Positions 52,587 through 61,623 of a DNA stretch of 64,000 bases are shown here, piece after piece; positions within the stretch are counted from its first letter, which is position 1, and every line of letters begins with the position of its first letter. The notes beneath the pieces were generated by a model. The model ran no database searches and was not told the DNA's origin. It saw only the letters and a program-made list of their open reading frames with translations. The translations under genes were made by a program, and so were the position numbers. Origin of the DNA: Chryseobacterium vrystaatense (GTDB lineage Bacteria > Bacteroidota > Bacteroidia > Flavobacteriales > Weeksellaceae); NCBI RefSeq assembly GCF_000737765.1, contig NZ_JPRI01000012.1:372001-436000 (forward strand), given 5' to 3'.

Positions 52587-55500
52587 GATCAATTTGAGTT
52601 TGAAGTTTTTCATTATGCTTTATTCCGAACAGTTTTTCATGGATGAACTGGAACATCACAAACAACACAGGGATAATAAAGATTCCTAACATTACTCCTA
52701 TAAACATTCCTCCTATCGTACTGGATGCAATCGAAAGATTCCCCTGTTTTGTTGCTCCACCTGAAAATAACAGGGGAAGAAGACCTGCAATAAAAGCAAA
52801 AGAAGTCATCAGTATCGGACGCAGTCTTGATGCCGCCCCCTGCATTGCAGCTTCTACTAATGAACATCCTGAATGTCTCCTCTGAAGAGCAAACTCCACA
52901 ATAAGAATCGCATTTTTCGCAAGCAGACCAATCAGCATGATCATGCCAATCTGAACATAGATATTATTGCTTACCTGCATCATATTAATAAAACCAAACA
53001 CACCTAAAATACCAGGAGGAAGCGAGAGAATAACTGAAAATGGAAGAATATAACTTTCGTACTGTGCCGCCAAAAGAAAATAAACAAAAACGATACACAG
53101 AATAAACACGACAGCAGTCTGATTGCCTGATTCACTTTCTTCTTTAGCCATACCTATATATTCATGGGTGAATCCCGACGGAAGTTTTTGTGCCACTTCA
53201 TTAATGGCGGTCATTGCATCACCTGAAGAATACCCTTTTGCAGCCTGAACATTCAGATTAATGGAGGTTGCCTGATTCAAATGAGTAACCTGTTCCGGTC
53301 CGAAAACCTGTCGCAGACTAATGATAGACTGTAATGGGACCATCTGCCCGGATTTGTTTTTGGTATAGACTTCCTTCAGTGATTTCTCATCCTGACGGAA
53401 AGATGATTCCGCCTGAACCACTACCCGGTAATATTTACCAAATCGATTAAAATCCGAGGTGAATGTCCCACCGAAATAAGCCTGCATCGTTTCCATAACA
53501 TCTTTTACTTCAACTCCCAGCTGTTTTGCTTTTACCGCATCCACATCAAGCATGTATTGTGGAAATTTTGCATTGTAGGAAGTGAAGGCCGAAGCAATTT
53601 CTTTCCGTTGTCCGAGTGTTTTTAAAAAATCATCGGTTATCGTTGCAAATTTCTGTATGTCACCTCCGGTATTATCTTTAAGGACTACATCCAGTGCATC
53701 TACATTTCCGAAACCTGGCACCGTCGGCATAGAAAATGTCAGAGATTTCCCTTCCGGCAGCTGGTCAAAATGATAGCGAATTGAATCCATAATGACATTG
53801 ATATCATGATTGACTTTCCTGTCTTTAGGCTGTTTCAATATTGAATAGGAAGCTGCATAAGATGGAGAAGCGGTTCCTGCCAAAAGGTTATTACCATTCA
53901 CCATCGCATTATAGTACATTCCATCTATTTTTGCGAGCTTTCCGCTAAGCTGAGACGTTACTTCCTTTGTCCGCTCCAATGAAGTTCCGGGGGTAAGACT
54001 GAATGCCGTCATCACCAAACTTTGATCTTCTGTGGGAATAAAAGCTTTAGGAGTATTCTTTGCCAGAAAAACTGCAGCTATGGTCACAACAGCCAAACCG
54101 CCAATAGCAAACCATTTTCTTTTAATCAGGAAGTAAACGATTTTCTTATATTTCTTAGTCGCAGCATCAAAACCTACATTAAACAGATAAAAAAACTTCT
54201 GAAGCCCTTTTTTCTTGTCATCAGGATTATGATAATGTTCTTTTAAAAGAAGAGCACAAAGTGCAGGACTGAGTGTTAAAGCATTAACTGCTGACAGGGC
54301 AATGGCGATCGCTAAAGTAAAGGCAAACTGTTTATAAAATACTCCCACCGGTCCTTCTATAAGGCCTATAGGCAAAAAAACCGCAGCCATAATCAGGGTG
54401 ATGGATAAGATAGGGCCTGTAATTTCTCCCATAGCGGAAATTGTTGCCGTTTTAGCATTTTGATTTTTGCCATGCAGTTTACTATGAACAGCTTCTACTA
54501 CCACAATTGCATCATCCACAACAATACCGATCGCCAGAACCATGGCAAACAGGGTAAGCAGATTAATCGTAAAACCAAAAATGTTCATAAAGAAAAATGT
54601 GCCGATAATAGAAACCGGAACGGCAATAGCAGGAATCAAAGTTGACCGAAAATCCTGCAGAAAAAGAAAAACGACGAGAAACACTAGTATAAATGCTTCA
54701 ATCAAGGTACTCTGCACCTGACTGATTGAGGCATCAAGGAATTTTTTGGTACTGTAAGCAATGTAGTATTTGATACCGTCGGGAAAATCTTTTTCTGCCT
54801 TTTCCATGAATTTTAGAATCTCTTTCTGAATTTCATTGGCATTTGATCCGGGTGTCTGAAAAATAGCCACTCCCGTACCCGGGTTTCCACTCAGGGTTTG
54901 TGCAGTTGCATAAGCGTGGTCCAGAGAGCCCAATTCCACTTTAGCAACATCACCCAAACGCAATACCGTTCCGTCACTGCTGGCACGGACAACAATATTC
55001 TTGTACTGTTCCACATCATTGAATTTCCCTTCATATTTGATACTGTATTCAAAAGAGAGATCACTTCCTTCCCCAAATTTACCGGGAGCAGCTTCTATAT
55101 TCTGATTATCAATAGCAGCAAGCACTTCTTTGGCATCTACATTAGCATTTGCCATTTTCCCCGGATCCAGCCAGATCCGCATCGCATGATCTTTGCTTCC
55201 GAAAACCTGAGCCTTCCCTACACCCGGTATTCTTTGGATGTATGGTACGATATTGATGAGATCATAGTTGTTCAGAAACGTCGCATCATACTTGGGGTTT
55301 GTACTCTCAAAGTCAATGATCATGATCATACTGTTATTCTGTTTAGCAGTACTGATACCATTATTGATCACCTCTTTGGGCAGTTGGCTGGTTACCTGAG
55401 CTACCCTGTTCTGTACATTCACTGCAGCTTCATCGGGATCTGTACCCAGTTTAAAAAAAACAGTGATATTTAAATTTCCGTCATTGGATGAAGATGAGGT

Positions 55501-55734
55501 CATATACATCATATTCTCCACTCCGTTGATCGCCTGCTCCAGTGGTGTAGCCACAGAACGTGCTACCGTTTCTGAGTTTGCGCCGGGATATCTTGCGCTT
55601 ACTACTACAGAGGGCGGAGCAATCTCCGGGAAGGTTTCCATCGGAAGTCTTACCATGGCTAAGACTCCAAGAATCACCATAAGAAATGCAATCACAGTTG
55701 CTGTGACCGGTCTTTTTATTATATTTTTTAGCAT
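52579..55734 (-). CDS. RND efflux inner-membrane pump, HAE1 (AcrB-like)
   Basis: 1051 residues, standard length. Proton-driven exporter of amphiphilic drugs and other compounds. The N-terminal MLKNIIKRPVTATVIAFLMV is typical. Proton-relay residues are present: the Asp pair in AIGIVVDDAIVVVEAVHS and Lys in GLLAKNAILIVEFALQ. Two large periplasmic loops carry the docking and porter domains (GVENMMYMTSSSSNDGNLN, FGGTFTSDFNRFGKYYR). Full gene, no frameshift. It lies between the membrane fusion gene (3 nt away) and the outer-membrane factor (overlap). The divergent LysR gene likely controls all three. Confidence 0.95.
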   Translation of the reverse strand: MLKNIIKRPVTATVIAFLMVILGVLAMVRLPMETFPEIAPPSVVVSARYPGANSETVARSVATPLEQAINGVENMMYMTSSSSNDGNLNITVFFKLGTDPDEAAVNVQNRVAQVTSQLPKEVINNGISTAKQNNSMIMIIDFESTNPKYDATFLNNYDLINIVPYIQRIPGVGKAQVFGSKDHAMRIWLDPGKMANANVDAKEVLAAIDNQNIEAAPGKFGEGSDLSFEYSIKYEGKFNDVEQYKNIVVRASSDGTVLRLGDVAKVELGSLDHAYATAQTLSGNPGTGVAIFQTPGSNANEIQKEILKFMEKAEKDFPDGIKYYIAYSTKKFLDASISQVQSTLIEAFILVFLVVFLFLQDFRSTLIPAIAVPVSIIGTFFFMNIFGFTINLLTLFAMVLAIGIVVDDAIVVVEAVHSKLHGKNQNAKTATISAMGEITGPILSITLIMAAVFLPIGLIEGPVGVFYKQFAFTLAIAIALSAVNALTLSPALCALLLKEHYHNPDDKKKGLQKFFYLFNVGFDAATKKYKKIVYFLIKRKWFAIGGLAVVTIAAVFLAKNTPKAFIPTEDQSLVMTAFSLTPGTSLERTKEVTSQLSGKLAKIDGMYYNAMVNGNNLLAGTASPSYAASYSILKQPKDRKVNHDINVIMDSIRYHFDQLPEGKSLTFSMPTVPGFGNVDALDVVLKDNTGGDIQKFATITDDFLKTLGQRKEIASAFTSYNAKFPQYMLDVDAVKAKQLGVEVKDVMETMQAYFGGTFTSDFNRFGKYYRVVVQAESSFRQDEKSLKEVYTKNKSGQMVPLQSIISLRQVFGPEQVTHLNQATSINLNVQAAKGYSSGDAMTAINEVAQKLPSGFTHEYIGMAKEESESGNQTAVVFILCIVFVYFLLAAQYESYILPFSVILSLPPGILGVFGFINMMQVSNNIYVQIGMIMLIGLLAKNAILIVEFALQRRHSGCSLVEAAMQGAASRLRPILMTSFAFIAGLLPLLFSGGATKQGNLSIASSTIGGMFIGVMLGIFIIPVLFVMFQFIHEKLFGIKHNEKLQTQIDHE

Positions 55735-55737
55735 TGT

Positions 55738-56880
55738 TTATTCGTTTACTGGATTAATACGCTGTCCTTCTTTCAATCGGTCTGCCCCTTTTGAAACAAT
55801 CCGGTCACCTACTTTCAGCCCTCCGGAAATCAAATAATTGTGGGTATCCTTATCTACAATCTGTAGGGGAGTTAAATGTACAGTCTGATCTTTGTCTACC
55901 ACATAGAGCATCGTTTTATCCTGAATCCTGAAAGTAGCTGATTGCGGCACCTTAATGATGCTCTCATAATTTTTGGGAATAATCACACGGCCTGTATTAC
56001 CGGAACGAAGAAGACTGCCCGGATTTTTGAATGTTGCCCTGAACGAAACAGAAGCTGTTTGCTGATCAAACTGTCCCAATATCAAATCTATTTTTCCCGA
56101 TTCGGGAAATAGAGACCGGTCAGGAAGCTGAAGTGTAACAGGTGGTATTTCTTTTATTTTATCTTCGATGCTTACCCCGTTGTAGCGCTTTTTGAAAAGC
56201 AGAAAATCGGCTTCACTCATCGAGAAATAGACATGAACGTCTGAAATATCTGACAAGATGGTGAGTGGTTCAGTTTCAGCACCTCCCACTAAAGCTCCTG
56301 TTTTATAAGGCAGCCGTCCGATATAGCCGCTTACCGGGGCTGTTATTCTGGTAAAGCCTCTGTTAACGGACGCCAGTTTTTCATTAGCCTCTGCTTTTCT
56401 CACCGCTGCCTTAGCATAGTCAAGTTCCTCCTTTACTGTTTTTAACTGAACTTCAGAAAGAACATTAGCCTGTTCAAGCCGTGAAATACGGTTGTACTCT
56501 ATCTGCGCCTTTTTCAAAGCAGACTGCGCCATTTCTTTCGAGGCAAAAGCAGACTGAAAAGTCTCCTGATAGGTTTTTTCCTGAATGACAAAAAGTAGTT
56601 GCCCTTTCTTTACGTAAGCCCCTTCATCTACCAAAATACGGTCGAGATATCCTGAAACCTGTGGGCGGATCTCCACATTATTAATCCCCGAAACCACTCC
56701 GGGGAAATGTTCTTCAGTCTGATAGTTTTCTTTCTTAATCTGCACCGTAGGAATCGAAATCCGTTCTTCTTTACCTTTTTTTTCTTTTTGAGTACAGGCA
56801 GACACTAAAAACGAAAGTGTCAGCATAACTCCAAAATAATTTTTATTTGTACTGCAATAAAAATGTTTAATTATACCCAT
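55738..56880 (-). CDS. RND efflux periplasmic adaptor (membrane fusion protein), lipoprotein
   Basis: 380 residues. The signal ends at LSFLVSAC, so it is a lipid-anchored inner-membrane adaptor. VSGINNVEIRPQVSGYLDRI and ITAPVSGYIGRLPYKTGALV are the split lipoyl/barrel hybrid halves, with a coiled-coil hairpin (QSALKKAQIEYNRISRLEQA) between. C-terminal DGA-like strand QSATFRIQDKTMLYVVDKDQ joins the pump. First gene of the minus-strand operon; ATG at 56880, with a perfect -7 element 27 nt upstream. Firm call. Confidence 0.93.
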   Translation of the reverse strand: MGIIKHFYCSTNKNYFGVMLTLSFLVSACTQKEKKGKEERISIPTVQIKKENYQTEEHFPGVVSGINNVEIRPQVSGYLDRILVDEGAYVKKGQLLFVIQEKTYQETFQSAFASKEMAQSALKKAQIEYNRISRLEQANVLSEVQLKTVKEELDYAKAAVRKAEANEKLASVNRGFTRITAPVSGYIGRLPYKTGALVGGAETEPLTILSDISDVHVYFSMSEADFLLFKKRYNGVSIEDKIKEIPPVTLQLPDRSLFPESGKIDLILGQFDQQTASVSFRATFKNPGSLLRSGNTGRVIIPKNYESIIKVPQSATFRIQDKTMLYVVDKDQTVHLTPLQIVDKDTHNYLISGGLKVGDRIVSKGADRLKEGQRINPVNE

Positions 56881-56907
56881 TATAACTGTTTTACTTTTTT
56901 AACAGGG

Positions 56908-56915
56908 CAAAATTA
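56908..56915 (-). promoter_or_regulatory. -7 element of the RND operon
   Basis: The minus strand reads TAATTTTG, a perfect TAnnTTTG match 27 nt before the adaptor ATG; no -33 TTG, which fits activation by the divergent LysR protein. Confidence 0.45.
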
Positions 56916-56948
56916 GCACACCTTTATCTATAAAATAAATAGGTTAAA

Positions 56949-56964
56949 TTATACTTATATATAA
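56949..56964. promoter_or_regulatory. Candidate LysR-binding site
   Basis: TTATA-N6-TATAA inverted repeat in the 105 nt between divergent genes, of the T-N11-A form LysR proteins prefer. AT-rich context makes a chance match possible. Confidence 0.3.
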
Positions 56965-56973
56965 ATAAATTTA

Positions 56974-56981
56974 TACATTTG
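56974..56981 (+). promoter_or_regulatory. -7 element abutting the LysR start codon
   Basis: TACATTTG (perfect TAnnTTTG) ends 4 nt before the ATG at 56986, so the transcript should start at or near the start codon. No -33 TTG. Confidence 0.5.
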
Positions 56982-56985
56982 AATC

Positions 56986-57867
56986 ATGGTAAATCTTGAA
57001 TGGTACAGAACATTTAAAGCGATATATGAAACAGGTACGCTTACACAGGCCTCCAAAATACTTTTGATATCCCAGCCTAATGTCAGCCAGCATCTGTCAT
57101 TTTTAGAAGCTCATATTGGTAAAAAACTCTTTGAAAGAAAGCCAAGACGTATGGTCCCTACTGATTATGGAAAACTGTTTTATGCGCAACTTATCAGCCC
57201 GCTTGAAGGATTGGAACGTCTTGAATCTGAATTTCGTTACACCCGGGATTCGGATATCCCTCTCACGTGTATAGGAGTATCTACCGATTACTACAATATA
57301 AGGATCGCATCTAAAGCATCGTCGGCACCTGCCAATCTGGTTTTTGAATTTGATGACCCTCCTGTTTTGAAAGATAATCTGATACAGGGTAACCTCAATT
57401 TTCTGATCAGCGATTACTGCGGACATGAAAAAAATATCTGTTATGAAGAAATTCTGTCCACTGAGGAGATTCTGGTTGCCAGCTCAACGGTGGACACCAG
57501 CGCTCTGGATATGATACCATCGTCGGCAGAACATGATATGGAACACTGGCTACTCCGGCAAAACTGGTATGCCTACAGCAGCGATTTGATCCTGATCAAA
57601 AACTTCTGGCAGGAAAATTTTAAAAAACGGCCGAATATCAAGCCTAATTTGATCATTCCGGATTTTCATGCGTTAATTAATACACTTTCAGAGGGCAATG
57701 GTCTGGCTATTGTTCCGGACTATATTGCCAGGGAATACCTCCGTGAAAATAAAATAAAACAAATCTGTAAAAACCTCAAAAGAAATTCAGGTAAACTCTA
57801 TCTGGCTTATCATAAAAATGTAGTGACCACTGAGCAGATTGAAATGATACAGCAGATTGTCAGGTGA
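56986..57867 (+). CDS. LysR-family transcriptional regulator
   Basis: 293 residues. The N-terminal winged helix is typical: LEWYRTFKAIYETGTLTQAS, then LLISQPNVSQHLSFLEAHIG and KLFERKPRRMVPTDYGKLFY. The C-terminal effector domain (residues 90-293) is of the substrate-binding type, ending GNGLAIVPDYIAREYL. It is divergent from the RND operon with 105 nt between, the classic setting for a regulator of that operon. Ligand unknown. Its promoter sits 4 nt from the ATG. Confidence 0.92.
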   Translation: MVNLEWYRTFKAIYETGTLTQASKILLISQPNVSQHLSFLEAHIGKKLFERKPRRMVPTDYGKLFYAQLISPLEGLERLESEFRYTRDSDIPLTCIGVSTDYYNIRIASKASSAPANLVFEFDDPPVLKDNLIQGNLNFLISDYCGHEKNICYEEILSTEEILVASSTVDTSALDMIPSSAEHDMEHWLLRQNWYAYSSDLILIKNFWQENFKKRPNIKPNLIIPDFHALINTLSEGNGLAIVPDYIAREYLRENKIKQICKNLKRNSGKLYLAYHKNVVTTEQIEMIQQIVR

Positions 57868-57961
57868 ACATATTAGCAAAAATGAAACTGTCACTTACAA
57901 CTACCTGCCATCATATGAGAAATATCGCTGTAATTACACAAGAGATTCTATAACTCTAATC

Positions 57962-59335
57962 CTAAAACTCATTAATCATCACATAAAAATGGGTAGAATA
58001 AAGGCTTTCTGCATTTCCTGATATATTGGTAAGGTTGATCGTAATGCTTGAAGTAGATGTCATTCTTGGGTTTGAAATTGAAAAAGAGCTATTACCGGCA
58101 AAATCACCCGCAGGAGAAACCACGATAGTGGCTCTTGTCGAACCAGGCTGCAGATTGGCAACAATAGGAATCTCCATAGTTACAGATTTTCCGGGAGCTA
58201 AATTATTCACAGAAACAGAAGGCCAGGCTTCAAAGCTGATTTGATTTTTCTGTACACTTCCCTTTTCACCCAATTTGTACTGTCCATTGACATCCATCTT
58301 TGCTGCAACATTAGGTGTTCCAGTACCAATACCTACATTAGCATTATTATTGCCGATAACAATGGCATTGGATTGTGAAGTTGCCGCTCCATAACCTATC
58401 GCTGTTGAAAATTGTCCCAAAGCATTGGCTCCTGATCCTACAGCTGTAGAATTCTGATTATTGGTCACTGTGTTATATCCCAATGCAGTCTCACTGTTAG
58501 ACGTCGTTTTTGCATTATATCCTGCTGCCACTGACTGAAAGCCTGATGCTGTGGAGTTTTTCCCTAACGCTGTTGCGTCATTCGTTGTTGTTTTGGCATT
58601 GAAACCTACCGCTAAAGACTGAAAGCCTGAAGCTTCAGCGTTATTCCCTACTGCCGTGGCCTCATTTACCGTTACTTTGGCATTAAATCCTACTGCCGTT
58701 GACTGATATCCCGAAATTTTTGTGTTAGCACCGAGGGCCACAGATTCATTGGCCGTAACAGAAGTATTGGTTCCGATAGCGATTCCCTGATAGGCACTGC
58801 TGGAATTCCCAAGAGCAATACCATTCTGTGCTGCATTGGCTGCGGTTCCGAAACTGATCGAATTATTAACACCCAATCTTCCTACCGCTACAGAGTTTAC
58901 TTTAAACACAAGGTCATCAGAGGTATTGGTTCCTAAAGAAAGGTTGGTATTAACACCACCTGAGTTCCCGCTGTTCGTCGCTGAATTATTCCATACCGCC
59001 AATGGTGATACTCCTCCTGTTGTTCCATTGCCGTTTCCTGAATTGGTAGAAAGCATATTCCATTTCGACTTACTCCAATAGTAAAAGCCTGGCTCCATCA
59101 CAGATCCCAATCCATTATTCCAAACGATCAGTCCTTCTGCGGGATTTTCAATGGTTATTTTATCAATAGATGATGCTAAAGATACACTGGGAAGAAGCAT
59201 TCCTTTGTTTTTTGAATTCACCTGCAACATCGCCGAAGGATCCGGATTAGGAGTTCCAATCCCCACCTGTGCGTGAATAAAATGATTGAATAGTAAAAAA
59301 AGAAGGACCAGTTGAAGTGTTAATTTATTTTGCAT
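57962..59335 (-). CDS. Secreted protein with YadA-type head repeats
   Basis: 457 residues from ATG 59335; the GTG one codon upstream is less likely. Signal peptide KLTLQLVLLFLLFNHFIHAQ; then VGIGTPNPDPSAMLQVNSKN, the common opening of flavobacterial adhesin-like proteins. Residues about 165-330 hold some ten copies of a 14-residue unit with pattern SxAxGxNAxxxxxx (e.g. YQSTAVGFNAKVTV, FQSLAVGFNAKTTT), the left-handed beta-roll of YadA heads. The C-terminus is a beta domain with no YadA membrane anchor and no T9SS tail, so surface attachment is unclear. Likely a trimeric, surface-exposed or secreted fibre. Function unknown. Confidence 0.82.
   Translation of the reverse strand: MQNKLTLQLVLLFLLFNHFIHAQVGIGTPNPDPSAMLQVNSKNKGMLLPSVSLASSIDKITIENPAEGLIVWNNGLGSVMEPGFYYWSKSKWNMLSTNSGNGNGTTGGVSPLAVWNNSATNSGNSGGVNTNLSLGTNTSDDLVFKVNSVAVGRLGVNNSISFGTAANAAQNGIALGNSSSAYQGIAIGTNTSVTANESVALGANTKISGYQSTAVGFNAKVTVNEATAVGNNAEASGFQSLAVGFNAKTTTNDATALGKNSTASGFQSVAAGYNAKTTSNSETALGYNTVTNNQNSTAVGSGANALGQFSTAIGYGAATSQSNAIVIGNNNANVGIGTGTPNVAAKMDVNGQYKLGEKGSVQKNQISFEAWPSVSVNNLAPGKSVTMEIPIVANLQPGSTRATIVVSPAGDFAGNSSFSISNPRMTSTSSITINLTNISGNAESLYSTHFYVMINEF
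58360..58790 (-). repeat. In-gene tandem repeats encoding YadA-head units
   Basis: DNA repeats of 42 or 84 nt period with blocks such as GACTGAAAGCCTGA shared between copies (58530-58640). They encode the AVGFNAK-type units and could change copy number by slippage or recombination. Confidence 0.7.
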
Positions 59336-59603
59336 CACCTTTTTGCTAATAGTTTATTTTTCGAGGTTGCAAATATACAAATTTTTAATAAAACACCATA
59401 TTTTTTATTAAATCAACAAATAAATACACTTAATAGTGAGTAAACAGCTATTTAATCACTAATTATTGAAACATTTTCCAATATTAAGCCAATATTAAAC
59501 CCATCCCTACAGGCTTTAAACTCTATTTAATAATTAAACACTAAAGATTACGATTACAGTATTATCAAAAAACATCACTTAAAATTGAATAAAACAAAAT
59601 TTA
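59336..59603. other. AT-rich spacer between tag and the YadA-like gene
   Basis: 268 nt, about four-fifths A or T. No open frame, hairpin terminator or RNA gene is visible; it carries the promoter of the YadA-like gene. Confidence 0.35.
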
Positions 59604-60161
59604 TCACCACCTGATGAAACAGCTTTCTATATGGTCATTGACCATTCCGGTCGCCTGCATATGAGCATAAACTACTTTTGATCCCATAAACTTGAATCCT
59701 CTTTTTTTAAGATCTTTGGACAAAATATCTGAAATATCTGTTACGGCAGGAATGTCAGCTAAACTCTTGGGTACATGATCTATTGGTTTTTCTCCTACAA
59801 AACCCCATATATAGGCCGAAAAGCTTCCAAACTCCTTCTGGACTTCCATCAACTTCTGTGCATTGGTAACGGCAGCCTTTATCTTAAGTCGATTTCTTAT
59901 AATTCCTGAGTTCTGCATGAGTTTTTCAACTTTTTCGTCATTATACAATGCTATTTTTTTATAATCAAAATGATCAAAGGCCTTTCTGAAGTTTTCCCTT
60001 TTAGAAAGAATTGTATACCAGCTTAATCCAGCCTGAAAGCTTTCAAGAACCAGAAATTCAAAAATAGTTATATCATCATAGACAGGTCTTCCCCACTCTT
60101 CATCGTGGTACTTTCTGTAGAGGTCATCTTTTTCACACCAGCCGCAGCGTATTTTTTCCAT
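59604..60161 (-). CDS. tag: DNA-3-methyladenine glycosylase I
   Basis: 185 residues. Base-excision repair enzyme that removes 3-methyladenine. The start MEKIRCGWCEKDDLYRKYHD and EEWGRPVYDD are family standards. The zinc site is present: Cys in RCGWC, His in KYHDEEW, and His/Cys in NDHIESCFIRW at the C-terminus. FKFMGSKVVYAHMQATGMVN contains the base-pocket residues. Single gene. Firm call. Confidence 0.95.
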   Translation of the reverse strand: MEKIRCGWCEKDDLYRKYHDEEWGRPVYDDITIFEFLVLESFQAGLSWYTILSKRENFRKAFDHFDYKKIALYNDEKVEKLMQNSGIIRNRLKIKAAVTNAQKLMEVQKEFGSFSAYIWGFVGEKPIDHVPKSLADIPAVTDISDILSKDLKKRGFKFMGSKVVYAHMQATGMVNDHIESCFIRW

Positions 60162-60309
60162 AGCATTAATGTTTTGGTTCGATTCATTTAAAGGTAGTAC
60201 TCATTTAGAAAAGTATAACAAAAGATTAAGAAAATTTTAACAGGAACTCGGGATTTTAGGAATGGTTATTGTTTAATTACTGGTACACAACAATAAAATA
60301 TTACACATT

Positions 60310-60609
60310 ATGAACAATTCAGAATACAACAAAGCGGAAGATGCAGTAAACAACACAGAGAATTCTTTAAAGAATGCAGCTGATAATGCAAAATGGAAAA
60401 TTGAAGATCTTGCAGATAAAGCTAAAGATTATATCAATGAAAAAAGAAGTAATGATCAGGAGGCAAGCCAGGAAGATTGGTTTGACAAAGTAAAAAACAA
60501 TGCTTCTGATGCGTGGGAAGATATTAAAGATAAAGCCAATGACGCTTGGGAAAAAACGAAAGATGCAGCAGAAGATGTAAAAGCGGAATGGAATAAGAAA
60601 ACCAATTAA
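60310..60609 (+). CDS. Small charged amphipathic-helix protein, YtxH/LEA-like
   Basis: 99 residues, entirely hydrophilic and helical. Units of about 11 residues repeat: NAADNAKWKIEDLADKAKDY, NNASDAWEDIKDKANDAWEK, TKDAAEDVKAEWNKKTN, with Trp and Ala on one face and Lys/Asp/Glu on the others. No signal peptide. The pattern resembles LEA-type or YtxH-like stress proteins that bind membranes or protect against drying; this is by pattern only. It has a strong terminator and stands alone upstream of fabI. Confidence 0.7.
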   Translation: MNNSEYNKAEDAVNNTENSLKNAADNAKWKIEDLADKAKDYINEKRSNDQEASQEDWFDKVKNNASDAWEDIKDKANDAWEKTKDAAEDVKAEWNKKTN

Positions 60610-60633
60610 AATTTCAGTCATATAAATATTTTC

Positions 60634-60674
60634 AAAAAAATGGAGCCTTAATTCAATAAGGCTCCATTTTTATT
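60634..60674 (+). terminator. Terminator of the small charged protein gene
   Basis: Perfect stem ATGGAGCCTTA / TAAGGCTCCAT around ATTCAA at 60640-60667, flanked by A run and T run. Confidence 0.88.
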
Positions 60675-60697
60675 ATGTCCCAAACACAAATTATTGC

Positions 60698-60705
60698 TAC
60701 ATTTG
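60698..60705 (+). promoter_or_regulatory. -7 element of fabI
   Basis: TACATTTG (perfect TAnnTTTG) 24 nt before the fabI ATG; no clear -33 TTG. Confidence 0.45.
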
Positions 60706-60729
60706 TATTTAAATAAACATTAGAAAATT

Positions 60730-61545
60730 ATGTCATACGGTCTACTTAAAGGCAAAAAGGGAATTATTTTTGGAGCCCTTAATGAGCAATCTATCGCGTG
60801 GAAAGTTGCAGAAAGATGTCATGAAGAAGGTGCTGAATTTATCTTATCAAATGCTCCTATAGCTTTGAGAATGGGAGAACTTAATGGTTTAGCAGAAAAA
60901 ACAGGTTCTGAAGTGATAGGTGCAGATGCTACTTCTGTGGAAGATCTTGAAAAACTTTTTGATGCTGCTATTGCCAAATACGGTAAAATAGATTTTATAC
61001 TTCACTCTATAGGCATGTCCGTAAATGTTAGAAAAGGAAAGCACTATACTGAAATGAACTATGACTGGTTAGAAAAAGGCTGGGATATTTCCGCTGTTTC
61101 TTTCCATAAAGTAATGCGTGTTGCCTGGGAAAAAGACTGTATGAATGAGTGGGGAAGCATCCTTGCGCTTACTTATATTGCTGCACAGAGAACATTCCCG
61201 GATTATAATGATATGGCAGATAACAAAGCATATCTTGAAAGCATCACAAGATCATTCGGAAATTATTGGGGAGCAAGAAAAGTACGTGTAAATACGATTT
61301 CACAATCTCCTACTCCTACTACAGCAGGAAGTGGAGTAAAAGGTTTCGGAGGTTTCTTAGGCTATGCAGACGACATGTCTCCGCTAGGAAATGCTACTGC
61401 TCTTGACTGTGCCAACTACTGTGTAAGTATGTTCTCTGATCTTACCCAAAAAGTAACAATGCAGAATCTTTTCCACGACGGAGGTTTCAGCAATACAGGG
61501 GTTTCTCAGAAAGTTGTAGACAAATATGACGCTGAAAGCAAATAA
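60730..61545 (+). CDS. fabI: Enoyl-ACP reductase (NADH), FabI type
   Basis: 271-residue fatty-acid synthesis enzyme that reduces the trans-2-enoyl-ACP double bond. The cofactor loop is IIFGALNEQSIAWKVAER. The active-site pair is Tyr and Lys in YNDMADNK, the Y-x6-K spacing of FabI (here the residues between are unlike E. coli). ILHSIGMSVNVRKGKHYTEM forms the nucleotide-side wall and RVNTISQSPTPTTAGSG the substrate loop, where E. coli has GPIRTLAASG. The SPTPTTAGSGV stretch is a Bacteroidota variant. Single gene with a GC-rich terminator. Confidence 0.93.
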   Translation: MSYGLLKGKKGIIFGALNEQSIAWKVAERCHEEGAEFILSNAPIALRMGELNGLAEKTGSEVIGADATSVEDLEKLFDAAIAKYGKIDFILHSIGMSVNVRKGKHYTEMNYDWLEKGWDISAVSFHKVMRVAWEKDCMNEWGSILALTYIAAQRTFPDYNDMADNKAYLESITRSFGNYWGARKVRVNTISQSPTPTTAGSGVKGFGGFLGYADDMSPLGNATALDCANYCVSMFSDLTQKVTMQNLFHDGGFSNTGVSQKVVDKYDAESK

Positions 61546-61568
61546 TTAGATTAATTATATCAGGAAAA

Positions 61569-61603
61569 TAAACGGGCGGCCTCTTCGAGGCCGCCCGTTC
61601 TAT
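61569..61603. terminator. GC-rich terminator after fabI
   Basis: Perfect stem AACGGGCGGCCTC / GAGGCCGCCCGTT around TTCG-type loop at 61571-61599, between convergent fabI and GH30 genes. Confidence 0.85.
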
Positions 61604-61623
61604 AAAAAATAATCAATATGAAG

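Noticed and set aside
58360..58790. CRISPR-like array in the repeats
   Set aside because: The repeats are in frame, encode YadA-head units and vary in sequence without spacer-like unique segments.
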